64,000 nt of DNA, taken from assembly GCF_018139145.2 (NCBI RefSeq), contig NC_059478.1, positions 17,467,001 through 17,531,000 of the forward strand, read 5' to 3'. The notes beneath the pieces are model-generated. The model had not been told where the DNA came from and did not search any database. It saw nothing but the letters and a program-made list of their open reading frames with translations. The translations under genes were made by a program, and so were the position numbers. The stretch is from Gymnogyps californianus. Its lineage: Eukaryota > Chordata > Aves > Accipitriformes > Cathartidae. Shown in pieces: positions 1 to 12,620 of this stretch (within the stretch, counting starts at the first letter, position 1; the number at the start of each line of letters is the position of its first letter).

Positions 1-495
1 CTCAGACAGGCAGCCCCGCGGCAGGAAGGCGAGCGGTCTGTCAGACACCCGCACTCCGCGACCCTCAGGCCGGGCGCCAGCTGCCGCAGGGCACGGGGGG
101 GGGCTATGTCAAACCCGGCCCCGCCGCCCCTCACACGCCGGTCCGGCCGCCCACCTCCCGCTCCCTCCTACCCCGTCCCGCCGCCACGCGCCTGCGGCCC
201 CGGCCCGACCCAGCCTGCCGCCGCGCACGGACCGGTTAGGCCGCGGCCCAGGGCGGCAGCGCGGACGGTCGTGGGGCCGGGCCGGACCGTGCCGGGCCCC
301 ACTGGGGCCCCGCCGAGCCGCCCCGAGGCGCAGCCCCAGCGCTAATGGCAGCCATTGCCACGCTGGAGCCGCCGCCGGCGGCCCCGGGCCCGAGCCAATC
401 GAGCTCCATCCGGGCGGGCAGAGCCGCGCGGCGGCCGCAGAGCGGCGGGCAGAGCTCCCCCCCGCCGCGCGGGTCCCGCGGGGGCCGGTACTGAC

Positions 496-579
496 CATCG
501 TGCCAGGTACTGTCCGGTCTAGGCCTAGGCCGGGGCCCGCTCCGCACAACGACTGCACTCCGCAGCAGGGGGGAAAAGG
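496..579 (-). CDS. RPL5: Candidate first exon of RPL5 (5' UTR plus ATG)
   Basis: Read on the minus strand, a terminal oligopyrimidine tract (CCTTTTCCCCCC, 579 down to 568) is followed by a short GC-rich leader. An ATG at 498-496 is immediately followed by a GT donor (GTCAGT, 495-490). A TOP start is the hallmark of ribosomal-protein genes, and a first exon that ends at or near the ATG is common among them. RPL5 encodes large-subunit protein uL18, which binds 5S rRNA. The gene name rests on this architecture and on remembered synteny (RPL5 next to the EVI5 5' end in human), not on protein similarity, because only one codon is present. The rest would lie left of the window, with 1-495 as intron 1. 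Another TOP or housekeeping gene remains possible. Confidence 0.4.
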
Positions 580-881
580 CCGCGCCCACTGCGCAGCCGC
601 AGCTCCTACCCTGGCCGGCGAGGCGGGGCGCCGCCGACCGGCCTGTTGCCGGCGCCCGCCGTGCTGCCCCCTGCCGGCTTGGGGGAGCGCCCGCACGGCG
701 CTGCCGCGGCCTCTCCGGGCGGGGCACGGGCGCCGCCGGCGCGGGGTCGTGCTGTCAGACCGGGCTGGGCTTCCTTCTGCCCGGCTGCAGCTCTGCGGGC
801 AGCAGGTCATTGCTCGGGGCGGATCGGGGAAATACAACTCCAGAGGAAGAATAATGGTGCTGTCATCTAGTGCCTGCGCGT

Positions 882-887
882 CACGTG
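882..887. promoter_or_regulatory. Palindromic E-box CACGTG
   Basis: A CACGTG core in the context GTCACGTGGC sits at the right edge of CpG island 1. This is the binding core for USF, MYC/MAX and the MiT/TFE family. Binding here is only predicted from the motif. Confidence 0.35.
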
Positions 888-905
888 GCGTCGCTTGCAA
901 GTCCG

Positions 906-1941
906 CCTTCATTAGCTGCCTAAGCAGTTATTAGCCAGGGATGTATCACAGCGAAGGGATTCTTACAACAGAAAAATCAATAGATTTGATCTTAAAAATC
1001 ACCAGTTATGGAAATTTTATAGGATTTTAATTCCCTTCATTTTCTAGGGAAAATTCTCATGGCTGACCAAACAGTAAATAACCAAAACATTAAACCAACC
1101 AAAACCCAATCGAATGCTGTTCCTAAAAAAAATTATAGATGCTTAGGATAATTGATATTTGATGAATTAAACCAAGACTATATACTTGCATATATATATA
1201 CACATATACGGGGACAAACAGGTCAAGTGGCATCAGATTTCTTGACATTGTCAGAGAAAAGCGCACAAAGCCAGCATCTTTGTTCCTGATGCATTTGTCT
1301 GATTATCCTCATTCACTTTACTAAAAAAAAACCCCAACGAACAAAACTACACTAATTGTTATACATAGACCAATATTTTAAAAACTTATTAATTTAACAT
1401 AAATAACCACAAGAGAATGAAAGAAATAATAAATGATTCCTACATCAGGCAAATACCAGCATGGTTCCTACCAGGTGGGTACCTGCTAGCTTCAGAAATT
1501 ATTTAACTATCTAAGTCTGAATTTTAGAAAGTTCAGAACTCTACAGGCTTTTCAATTTTTACATAAAGTAACTCTAGGGGAGCACATTGTCTTAGCTACT
1601 CTCGAGCATATAAATGCATGCTCTCCAATAAGGGTGTGCTGGCAACTGCTAGGCAATTACTTTGATGAGAAATGCCTCACGGTCAATGGTGTCATAAGCA
1701 AGACTCCATTACTCTTGTTGTGAAACAAGAAAAAATAAAATCAATTTCTTGTTCTTCTCTTTAAGAAGACTTTTTGCTCCTAAAATAGCTCACCATCACA
1801 AAAATTAGCCTGTTATCCCATTACACCTCCACATGCTTTCTTACTCGTCGCCCTGCAAAACGGGGAGGCTCCAGCTGAGCCTATTAGCCCCACCCCTGAA
1901 TCACTTACAAATTCAGGGCAAATCTCTCCTTTTACCTTCAG
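906..1941. other. AT-rich stretch between CpG island 1 and the candidate EVI5 start exon
   Basis: The DNA is AT-rich with stop codons in all frames. It holds a short TA/CA-alternating tract (about 1188-1208) and an A-run next to C-rich sequence (about 1322-1337). No gene was recognised. If island 1 drives EVI5, this is the first intron. Confidence 0.5.
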
Positions 1942-1997
1942 TGACAATGTTTGTTGAAAGGGTGACTGCTATTCGTAGAGGCTCTGAACTTGTTGAG
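1942..1997 (+). CDS. EVI5: Candidate EVI5 coding exon 1 (start codon, 17 codons)
   Basis: A pyrimidine-rich acceptor ending in CCTTCAG (AG at 1940-1941) is followed five bases later by an ATG (1947-1949) and 17 open codons. These read MFVERVTAIRRGSELVE and end at a GAG/GTAAAA donor (GT at 1998). The exon ends in phase 0, exactly what coding exon 2 at 16194 needs. As I recall it, the human EVI5 N-terminus before the same exon boundary is also 17 residues (it begins MVTNKMTA), with T7, A8 and R11 matching and K/R5 and M/V6 conservative. Against the call: the peptide is short and divergent, and the exon lies upstream of CpG island 2. Transcript data would decide. Confidence 0.4.
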
Positions 1998-3059
1998 GTA
2001 AAAGCTAGTATTTTCAATGCTTTAATAAAATACTTTTTACTGATAACACATCAATAGGAACAAAGTATATTTGCATGTTTTTCTCTGATGCTATTTCTCA
2101 ATTTCTGTCATACTGTATGTGGTGGTTTTACTTAGGTATGTTCTGGAGAGCAAGGTATCACACAGGTCCTTTAGAGCAGTGTCTTGTATTTGGAAGAAGT
2201 CTCTTGGGCTGATGAAACTGGTAGTTTAGCAGCATCTCCTGTAAGCAGCGACCCTCTCCCCATTTGTCTGGAGAGGACCCAAGGCAGTAAGGCTGTTGTC
2301 TGTCGCTGGACTGACCTATGTGGTCACTTGTAGCAATTGTACTTTTTCTGCGGTCATTTGCAACAGTGATAGCCTTATTGAAGCAAAAAAAGTTATGCTA
2401 GAGGCCTATCTATAACCTATTCCTGCTATTGCAGCTTACTTGTTTTTTAAGAGTGTATTCTTTGCGTACTTGGCTATAAAGCAGTACATAGAGTATTGTA
2501 TGTGTTCTGGTAGTGTTGGAGGTTTTTTTAATTAAGCTTTTATTAGAATCCTTACAAATGAAAACTTCTGTATGGTTTTGTCTAGGAGTCTCTCTTCTTC
2601 ATTGTAGAAGGACAATGGCAAATGGGCCCATTATTATATGAGGAGCTGCTCCGGGCAGACAGTCTCTCAACTGTTGGTGTAAGCTAATCGGCATCTGGCC
2701 GAAACGTGTCTAACAAAAGCTTGTAAGGAAGGGCCCATCTAGCCTGAGGCTGTTCGGCGCTCCCGGGGAACGGGTTGTTATATGCAACTTCCAACATATA
2801 GATGGCATTATGGAAATCCTTAGGCAGACACTCTGTCTACACCAAAAAAGCCTGCTCTTACCGGAGCAGATGCAACGCGTCCTTGCCTTGTGTCGAGGCG
2901 ATGCGGCAGCCTCTTTGCTCTGCCGTTGCCGTGAACGGCAAGGGCAGGGGTGGGAGTGCCACGGGGAGCGCGCAGGGTTAGCAGAGATGCTGCCACTTGG
3001 GGCAAGGCGCGGGCTTGGCTTATGGTTGTGGGTTTTTTTGCCATCACCGTCGCGATGAC
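1998..3059. other. Intronic or intergenic sequence between candidate exon 1 and CpG island 2
   Basis: The composition is mixed and GC rises toward 2870. No coding exon, RNA gene or mobile element was recognised. The open frames on both strands near the right end are by-products of GC-rich composition. Confidence 0.5.
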
Positions 3060-3990
3060 ATACCGGGGGGACCTGCACGGCTGTAAGGGCAGCTTGCCGC
3101 CCGGCTGAACAGCACCGAGCCCGGAGCCTCCCGTGAACCAGGGCAGCCGTGGCTGCACCCGACAGCAGCGCCGGTGCTTTCCCGCCGGCAGGCCCTGGCC
3201 CCGGCTACCCGAAACGCCGCCGGGCCCGTTACCGGCGGCCCCCCGCCCCTTCCCCCCTCCCGGGCTCGCGGGTCTCCCCGCGCCGGGCAGAGGCCGCGGA
3301 GGGGCGCGGGGCTGCCCCTCGCGGCGGCGGCTGCGCGCGGAGTGCGCCTGCGCGCGGCGCGGGCAGGGACGTGGCCCGGCTGCCGGGGCCGGCGGAGCGC
3401 GGCGGGGGGAGGGGGGGAAGCTCCGCGGAGGCCGGCGGCGGAGCTGCGGGGGACGCCGATGCTCGCACCTCCCTGCCGCGGGCAAGGCTTCCAAGGTGAG
3501 GCGCGGCCGGGCCCGCAGCCCCGCCGCTGAGGGGCCGGGGGCGGCGCGCGGCCGGGCCTAGGCGGGGCGCGGCGACCCCGGCCGCGCCGTCCCGTCCCCT
3601 CCCGTCGGGCCGCGGCGGGGCGTCGCCGCCCCGCGGGCACCGCCGGCCGCTCCCGCCCAGCGCCCGCGGCCCGGGGCCCTCCTGCCGCAGTGGGCGGTGG
3701 AGCGGGCGGCGTCGCGCCGCTGCCGGGCGGGGAAAGCCCGCTCCCCTCCGGCGACCCGCGGGGTGGGGGTGACGGGAGGCCGCGGTGCGCGGCCCTGCCG
3801 CCGGCTCGGGGGCTGCGGGGCCGGCGTGCCTCGGCGCCGGCGAGCCTTAGCCCCTCCGTGCCTCAGGCTGCGGCGGCAGCTCGGCTGCCGCGGGTACGCG
3901 AGTGGGTGGGTGGCCGCTCCGTGATGGAAGTGCCCTGTGGTGCCAGCCGTGGATGGCGGTGGGGAGGGGCTCTCGCCCTCGGCCCGGGGA
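3060..3990. promoter_or_regulatory. EVI5: CpG island 2, likely EVI5 promoter or alternative promoter
   Basis: About 930 bases of extreme GC and CpG density contain many GC boxes and purine-rich GGGGGAGGGGGG-like tracts (about 3403-3418). No TATA box was seen. The island is separated from island 1 by 2.1 kb of AT-rich DNA and lies 12 kb upstream of the first firmly identified coding exon. It contains a good plus-strand donor (CCAAG/GTGAGG at 3495/3496), so it probably supplies a first exon for some transcripts. Whether it is the main EVI5 promoter or a second one is not settled by sequence. Confidence 0.7.
3420..3495 (+). other. EVI5: Possible alternative EVI5 first exon, 5' end undefined
   Basis: The right boundary is a near-consensus donor, CTTCCAAG/GTGAGG, inside CpG island 2. 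The left boundary is arbitrary because the start site cannot be read. An ATG at 3459-3461 opens a short frame reaching the donor in phase 1. That would put coding exon 2 out of frame, so the exon is more likely untranslated. Initiation could then occur at the in-frame ATG in coding exon 2 (16275-16277). Confidence 0.35.
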
Positions 3991-6900
3991 GTCTTCAGCG
4001 GGTCTGTCTGCAGAGGGCGATTTCTTCTTTGGTTTTATGGAAGTAACGTTAAACCAGGAACCTATGGGTCTTTCATTCTTGAGAGATAATTTTCAAATGC
4101 TGCTTCGGAGATCTCATTTACTAGCACCTCCTGCTGCGTCTGTGTGACCGTGCTTATATAATAAGGGTAAAAAGTCGATATTAATGTTCTGGCTACTTGT
4201 TATGTATTCCAGCTTTAATTCCTAATGTTGTTTTTCTGTAGTTCCATATAATTCCTGCTAATTTTTAGCGTTCCTAATCAGAGCAATTTTATAGCAAATA
4301 TGAAGTTGGCATACCATTTTGAATTTCCAGCATGAGCTAGTATTAACACTGACTATATCAAAACATAGTGTTTCATGTCAGCCTGGGACACTTCCCCCCC
4401 ACCCCCCAACGATCACATACAAAAGAGGTAGAAAGTAGGCAGATTCACACAGAGAACGGACAACATTCAATATGTTTTACTTATCTCCAAAAGTATTTGT
4501 CAAAAAATTCAAAACCTTTTTTAATTTGCTTTACTTCATATGCCTAATGGAGAAGGTAACTTGATGTTGTTTGTTTTTCTGGTAGGTAGTGTTAAAAAGT
4601 GTTTTGCATAAATGTGCTTGTTTATTTCTCTTTCTTTCAATGTGCGGTTTCTGCTTTAATCATGATTGTACAGCTCTGTATTTACACTTATAAAGATTTA
4701 AGGCTTATCTTGAAAAGTATAGATATGAATTGTTTTTCAATCAAGGATTAGGAGAGGAAGTAGAGATGGCCAGTGAAAAAAGAGGGGCATGATCAGGAGG
4801 CAAGTACTCAGTATTATGAATCAGCATTGCCTGAATTTGATAAACTGGGATGAGAGCAGCGGTAGTGGTTGTCACTGAATGTTTGCTCAGCCCAACTACC
4901 TCTGAGAGAAGCAGATGTTTGGAGAAGAAATCTTCAACAGAACAGCCCTACTTCCTCCCCATATCTCTTCCTAGCCTCCTGCAGGCTGAGGCTTGGGGAT
5001 TTCCTGAGCTACAGTGTGGTGGCTTGGATTTTTTTGTTTTGGTGGTTTGTGTTTTTTTTTTTTTCCTTCATTGCTCTCCATATGTTTGTCTTCTGTGGAC
5101 TTGTTTGATTGCTTTTGAACAAGTAAGCAGGAGATGGTTGGAGAGTGGAATGGTTGAAATGGGGTTCATGGAAAGGAAGACATGAGAGAAAAGCCTTTTG
5201 AAGTTTACAAGAAGAGAAGGGGTGGGGGAAGTGACGTGCCTAAACAGTTACTGTCAGTTTGTTCTCTGGGTAGGATTGATAATAAATAGAGAAGTAATAA
5301 AAATTGGAAGAAAAGTCCTTTGTCAGTCAATTTTGGAAAACAAAATTGTTTACCTTGCTAATTCAAGGTTCTAATATCACTATTTAGAAGGGGGGAAACA
5401 GCTAAGTTGGGATGTGCATACTTAATATTATGTTTACATTTTCTTATTCTTCCTGGTTTGTTTTCTTAACTTGTAGAAAAAATAAATACATTTCAATGTT
5501 TAAGGAAGAGGCATAGTAGAACTTAATATTTTAGGTATCATTTTAAGTGTCAAATGCATAGTTTAAAAGAAGAATCTTTTCTGGTAGCCTGAGAAGAGGA
5601 ACAATAAAGAAAACAAATTCTGACTTTATGAATGTTGTTTTCTCGAACAACCTGTACTTACCTTGACTACATACTCTTAATTCACTTTCTTTCCAAGACC
5701 CAATTAAAATAGTTATTGTTAAAAAAAAAAACGAAAAGGCAAATAGTAAATATTATCGGAGTATGTAATTTTGAGTTGTTAGATATATTCTCTGAAGCTT
5801 TTGAATATGTCACTTAAGTTTGTAGATAGCATCCTGAATTAAAGCCTTGTGTCTTCCATATTTGTAACAACCAACATCATCTGTTGGTAAGTTTTTGATT
5901 CCTTTAAATTGGGAATACTGTCTTGCTTTCATTGTAGTCTTGTCTGCTTAAGTGTCTGTAGTTGCAGTGCGTCCTTTCCTTCTCCAGCAAGTGGTGATTG
6001 GAATAAATGGGTAGTGGGTTAGTAATAGTGCAGAGGCTCTTGTCTTGCTTTGCTCATTTTGTACACAGTTGTGGTGTGTTTTTGTTGTATGCGTGTACAC
6101 AGAAACTGTTCTCACAAGGTAGCAGCAGAAGCGATTTAGTGAATTGTAGCTCTTCCTTAATTACTCTTAATGTTGTTTAACTTCCTGTGAACTCTGAAAC
6201 TATTCAGTTAGTCGTGGTGTTTCGGGGAGGACCTAGGAAGTGTTGAGCCTGCTATAGGATTCAGGCAATGAAGAATGGGATCTCCTTTTGGTCATGCTGA
6301 CAGGGATCATGCTGTGGTCTTCGTGTGATTTCAGGCTGCTTAACTGTCAACTTTGTTTGCTAATTGTCTGTAAAAGTAATCCTCCTGAGTCCCAGTGAGG
6401 CAGTTGTATATTTGGGGTTGAAGTACAATACTAGGGTTGGGCTTTATTCTGGACAAAAAGTAAGGTGTTGTGATAGAATGACTGTGGACACTGAACCTTT
6501 TTGTATTAGTTTCCAACTTGGGAAGCAGCCAAAAGCCACCACTAAATATCTTAATTTCCTTTTGTCTGAGCAAACTTTACCTGTCTCTGATGGGTTTTGT
6601 TACCAAAATCTGTCATCTTGTCTGATCTGTATTGTTTTTACTTCCACAGTTTAATCCTTTAAAAAAACCCCAAACCCAAACTTTATGTTTTGGGTTGTTA
6701 TCATGTGTTCTGCTACGTGGTAACCTATTGAACTTGTCAGACTCCTGAGTTTTCTTATGCCCTATTGTCATGACTAAGCCTTAGTGATTCTTAGCGTAGC
6801 ATTAAATACCTGTTTGATGACATGATAACATGTTCTTGATCCTTTTTTTAATTAAAAAAGTATAATTATATTGTGATGATACAGAATTCTGACTCACCAG

Positions 6901-9900
6901 TATCTTATAGTGTATTAACTATGTATTTTTTTCTTTGGTTTCATCAGATTGGCAGATGGGGCCAGTCTTTTAGTAGTGGATTGTTGTTGCCACAAGTTGA
7001 CCATGCGCTTGTAACTAAGAGGATATTAGAAGAGCTTATTGTTATTTTTGTTATAGAAGGGTAAAACTATCGAATGTCACTTAAAATGGGTGTCAAAAAC
7101 TAGTAGCTAGCCAAAACCTAATATTTTGGACATGTACTGTCCACATCACTATATAGAGTGACATTGTATAGAAGTAGTTAGTTTTACATCTCTCACTTTT
7201 CAGGTATTCTTCTTGATTATATATAGTTCCAACAGTGAATTACTTTTAGGCACAGTAAAAAGAAATTCCAGCTTCCATGCTCTCTGAAATAGCAGAGCTA
7301 AAAACCCATATTCATTAAGCAAAGTACCCCCCCCATTGGAATGCATTAGTGGTGGAACTTGATGGGTTTGGCTGAAGCTTTAGTAAGTATTTCTCAGCCC
7401 TTTGGAAAAAGAATTGTGATCAGTCTTTCTAAAGGCAAAATGACAAAGGCAAGTTAAAATTCCGTAATAAGACACTTACAGACCATGATAGAATAGGCTT
7501 GGGATTTTTACATAATCTTTTTGGTGTCAGACTAGCACTAAAAATAATCTGTGTTTCATTGATCTTCCTTGCATTTTTCCACTAGTGGGCCTTTTTGAAA
7601 GAAGTAAATAGGCCCTTATTTCCCAATGCAAGCGTAAAACTCAGTGATCAACTAATCAGAAAATAACTGATTTCATTTGATGATGAGTAGATATTTCATT
7701 TCTCTGAAGAGCCATCTCCCTTTTCTTTAGTCAATAACTGAGGAAAATTAGTTTTCTCCAAGTGCTGTGCTCAGAAAAGGCTGCAGGAGCACTGTTACAG
7801 GCTTCAATAGCATGGGGGAAGACCCTTCTATAGCCACAAAAATATGCTTGCTTAAAGTTACACTGTAAATGAAGACAAGTTGTGGATATACTAAGTAAAT
7901 TGGTGGGCAAAATTAAATATTATTGCAAGACCACAGATGTTGGCAAGGATTGTGTTAAAAGAATTGACTATTGATGTATGCACCTGTGTTTCAATCTGTT
8001 ATGTTTAGTGAATAGCTTAGACACTTTCCTATGTGGAAATTACTAAATGGGTTACACTTCTCGCTTGTAAAACTTCTACCTTTTATTTCTGGTTCTCTGT
8101 CAGCAGCTGCAAGTTGCAATGAATTTGTAGCTCACAGGTGAAGCTGGTTACCAGTCAGTCATTAAAAAACTGGTTTTCTCTTTTGAATTCGGGTGTAATT
8201 GATAGGAAGTTGACCTTTTAGCTGATCATTTAAAGGAAAGAAGAGTAATATCCTGAAGGTAGAGTCTCATCAACCTCTATCACCTGATTTGTTTAGAATT
8301 CTAGTAAGTAATTAATAAAGTTTCAAGTGTAACCATATTCCATAAGGCCATGCTTACGTGCTTTGTCAAGTCTCGAGTCATACATCCCTTTGGAAAGGCA
8401 ACCATGCACAACTTGGTAAACGGGAGATGAGCATTTTGGTTCTAGCCTGTAGATTGTGGTGTAAGTTTATGTAATCTCTATAAACAAGGAGAATTACACC
8501 TAGAAAATACTTGGGCTGCCAGTACATAAAAACAAATGTTGCATGGAATGGTATGTTTTCATGTTGTCAGATATTGGATCCTTTTAAACTTACCAATTTA
8601 ACTCCTTGCAAATTTTGTATACTCTTTTATATGGGGAGTTGTGTTAAAAACATTGATTTTAATTAAGGCTCAGTGAACATTTAAAAATATGAGTTGTTTC
8701 TCACTTCCAAAATACGGACCTAAGGCTTTTAGTAAATTTAACTGCATTTGTATGCTTTCATTTGTTTATTTTTGCCCTAATGTAGTTTAGATGCTAGTCC
8801 TGGCTCCTTTCCAGGAGGAAGTTGGCTAAAAGCAACAGTAAGGAAGTTGGGTTCGGGAATGAGTAGGAAAGTAAAATTTGCAGAAAGGAGCTTTAATGAT
8901 AAACATATGTGTCCTTCAGTGTGTGTTACTTTTTTGTAAATGCCGGATGATACTTGAACTCCAGTGAAATGATTGAGTTGCATTTTATTGAAAAGAAAAA
9001 AAAAAAAGAAATCTTCCAATCTAGTGCATAAACAAACTGACTTTGCAAGAGTTGTTTTTTATTTTAGCTGATTAATCTGATTCTTCCCTCTGTTTTCTTA
9101 GTCAAGGGGATCATCCTTCAATTATATGTGCGTGTAACTTGGCATGCTGAACCTCAAATACAAAGATGTTTTCCAAACCGAGGTCTAAGAGAACAAAGAA
9201 ACAAAGGAAGTTCCCTGTTAAAGGTTTTTACTGTAGTCCTTCAGTATTTTTGCTTGCAGCTCTGAGGAGCGCTCAGCCATCTTTTGTACAAAAGCACTGT
9301 ATCTAATTCTTTTCCCCTTGAAAGAAGGTCTCTATGGTTTCCTGAAGGTTGTTACATTCCTATGTCAGATCTGAAACTTGTTTGATAAAGGACCATCTTT
9401 AGATGGACAGGAGATAGTGTCTGCAAAAGCACCGTGGTTTGTCTTCTCAGCTAGCATACTGGGGCAATGCTTGACAGATTGTAGACCACACTGGACTTCA
9501 GAGGTAATGAGAAACCTGGAATTGTTCTTGGAAATAAATAGAATTCAGCACAATTTGGTCAGTGATTGAAATGTTATTCATATGACTTTGAGCAACGATT
9601 TCAGCCTTTAGTGGATCACTACAACATTTCTAATGAAGTACCTCCTTAAAACACCTTATGTATTAGATGGTTATGTTGTGTATGTGAATTCAAGTTTCTT
9701 CTTTCAGATGTTTTGGGACCATCAAAACCCCAATATGTTAGAGTCTGAAGATGACTTTTAAGGAATGTGTATTTACTAAATGATACTACAGAAAGCTTTC
9801 TGATAGATTAAGATTTACATAATATAAAGTGTTAGACTGCTTTGTTCTTTATATCAGAAACACTTGGAGAGCTAGTGAATATCAAGTGAAATGGAAGCTG

Positions 9901-12620
9901 GTGAATGCTAGCCATGATATTCCTGACTATTGTTAGGTGATATTACAAGAAAAATCAGGAATACGAGAGTAAATCTGGACTCTTTCCTCAGACTTCAGCA
10001 GAAATCAGTTATATGAATTTGTAATGTAAAAGATACAGACGAAGCTTATAGTGAAACCATGTTTGAGCCCTAAATTAGGATTTTAGCTTGTCAGGAAGCA
10101 TGATAGCAGGCTGATTCACCAGCTACCTCTCTTGCATATGTCATTGACTGAGTCAGTTTAATTTATTCTTCAGATATTAGAATGCTATTAACTTTTTTGA
10201 AGCAAGCAGGAGACTGTGTCCATGGAATGCTATATAACTGGCTTGAAAACCTCATATACAGTTTCAGCCCCAATTATGTGAGACTTCTTTTTATATGTAG
10301 AATAATAGGAGGATTACTTCCTGTATTCTGGAAGTTACCATTTCTTTCTTCAGGAAGAGAAGAAAGAGTAGAGAGCGTATAATATATACAGTCGTGTCTG
10401 TGTAAGGCTTGCAGTTATTTTTACTTTGTCATGTGATAAGAATAGTTGAGACAGTATTTTGGGTAATCAAGATACCTGTAACTTCAGTACAGATTTTCCT
10501 TAGGGAAATGCAGAATATACCTATTAAGCTGATTCAATGTGTACAGTAAAATACCTTTTTTTAAAGAAATCTAAATAGACTTTTTTAGAAAAACAAATAC
10601 TGTCTGGCAAATGCAAAAATATGTGGTGGTAACATTTTTGGGCTTACTGTAAGGTGCTGCACAACACCTTGGGATTCTCAGGGAAAGGGTTTTATATAAT
10701 TGTATGTAATGTGGGATGCTGCGGTCTACCTTCAGCTAGCCTTACTTAAAATATTTCATTTGCTGCTCCGCTGCAGTATTCCTTTGAGTAACTCAAAAAT
10801 CTAAGCACAGTATTGTACTTCCTCTTGGTAATAAAGTGCTGCAATCAGCAGCTAAAGACACTAAACAAAAGCTGAGATACTGAATTTTATGTATTTTAAT
10901 TGGCATCTATAAACTGCACATCATGTATCTGTGTATAATATCAATATAAACATTTATTATCTTTGCAGTAGCTTAAAGTATGTAGCAGACAGGTCTGTGC
11001 CTTGTCTGATGACTGACCAGGTGGGTGAGAATTGCTGGTAGTTCTGTTTTGCTCACTGGAAATTGCAGCAGAGTAGAAAGTCCTTAGTAGTTAAGTCTTG
11101 TCCCCCTCATCTTTTTAAAGATCAATATTTTCAGACTCAAAATTCAAGATTTATTTAGGAGGTATCTACGTGGTCTTAGGCAGGCAGATGCAAATGAACT
11201 CTTCCCGTGCTCTTGGTCTGTTGGCAAAGCGGGAGCAGTGTAGCTGTTAATATGCTTGGAGCCTGAATGAATATACCTGGTTTGGAGCTGGACGATGCCT
11301 GCTCAGTTCCCTGTGTCCGCCTGCAAAGGGTAAAGAAGGCGTACCCCTGCCTGCTTGGCTCCAGACCTGGCCATCTTCAGTGGAAAGTGTTCGTGTCCGC
11401 GGGAGTGGGCCAGGAGCAGCATTTGTGTTCAAAGTCTGATTAATTGGCAGGTTCTTGAGTGAGACCCCTCTGGGGAAAAAGCACGTTTTTAAAATGGGTT
11501 GACTCTGTTTTTCGTCACACATTAATACTAATTAATAATGGCTTGATCATCCCGATGGTGCTCTCAATGATTTGGCATGCTTCCCAGGCAATGTAGGTTA
11601 CCTTTTATAGTCTTCAGATGTAACTTGTAATCTGAAAAATGCTGGGAATAAAAAGGAAACCAATTCTCTTTGTGTAGTTGAAAAACTGGCTGAGGTGAGC
11701 TGAGCAAAGAATACTGTTAACTGGGGGCTTTCAGCCTGAGCTGGTGAGCTGAAGGGATGGAGAGCTTGCATAGATCTAGTAAGCATTAGGACTTGCAGAG
11801 CAGAGTCTGGGCTTGAGCTGTGTGCTAGCTGCTGCCTGCGATACCCGGTGTGGCACCGGAGGGCGCCAGGTAGGGCGGCTTTACAAGTGCGAGTGCTTCA
11901 GCGGTAAGATGAGGCAGAACGGGGTGGAGGTAGCATAGGTGTATATGCTTAATGAGAGGGCGATGGCAAAGGCAAAAGCCCTATCTCATGTGTAGTTAGA
12001 TTTATCGCTGTGACCTGGCTCAGACTTTGGGAGAGACACTGTGGTGTATCTGGCTGTCCTTGTGACCGCTACAAACAGCTGAGCGCATGACTATGATCTC
12101 TTTTCCACAATAACGAAGAGTAGCAAAGGGAAGGATACTTCATAACTGAAGTGCAGAGCATCGTTGTTGTAGCCAAAAGGGAGACGCTGCTGCAGGCCTA
12201 GAGAAATATCACTGGTTAAATAATAACCAGTTTTTAAAATAAACATTTGTTCAGGAAAGCCTTGAGGAGACTCTGTCCAAAAATGCAAAGAAAAGATAAA
12301 GTTTAACGCTGCTGGCTTTCTTGAGTCTTTCCAGAATGATGTGCTAAGCAAAATCACATCTCTAAAGCCGGGGAGTGTTAAACCAAATGCTCATGCAGAT
12401 TTCCCTGTGTTTCCTGGAGTTGGTCATACCCAGTGAAAGTATCTGCCATCATTCATACTGAATTTATTCTCATTGGTATAACTAAAAGCAGAAGGACTAA
12501 TTTCAACTTGATAGCTCTGTGATTTTTAATTGGGGGAGCCCCAGTTTCTCTGAAGGGGCTAGAGTGAAACCTTTAGCTCTTTCCTTTGTGCTGTCAGGGG
12601 AAAGAGATACCTATCTCTTG

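Larger units (their letters stand above)
1..905. promoter_or_regulatory. CpG island 1, likely bidirectional promoter
   Basis: The first 905 bases are very rich in G+C and CpG, then switch abruptly to AT-rich DNA. CpG islands of this kind mark constitutive vertebrate promoters. Visible elements include a TGCGCA core (590-595, NRF1-like) just upstream of a minus-strand oligopyrimidine start, many GC boxes, and a CACGTG E-box (882-887) near the right edge. On the minus strand the island holds a candidate RPL5 first exon. On the plus strand it is the nearest promoter-like DNA upstream of the candidate EVI5 start exon at 1942. The bidirectional role is inferred from this layout and from the human gene order, where RPL5 lies on the 5' side of EVI5. 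Confidence 0.75.

Noticed and set aside
1..905. DIPK1A (FAM69A) as the gene at the left edge
   Set aside because: It lies near RPL5 in human, but nothing here resembles its coding sequence; the TOP-type start fits a ribosomal-protein gene better.
109..912. Long minus-strand open frame (267 codons) across CpG island 1
   Set aside because: The composition is Arg/Gly/Ala/Pro-rich, as expected from stop-poor GC-rich DNA, with overlapping open frames on both strands and no recognisable domain.
2820..3640. Several open frames on both strands in CpG island 2
   Set aside because: They arise from low stop-codon density in GC-rich DNA; no conserved motif was seen and they overlap one another.
9102..9223. 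Possible exon with a good acceptor (CTCTGTTTTCTTAG) and a basic peptide beginning MFSKPRSKRTKK
   Set aside because: The donor is poor (AAAG/GTTTTT) and the phase (1) would throw EVI5 exon 2 out of frame; no homology was recognised.
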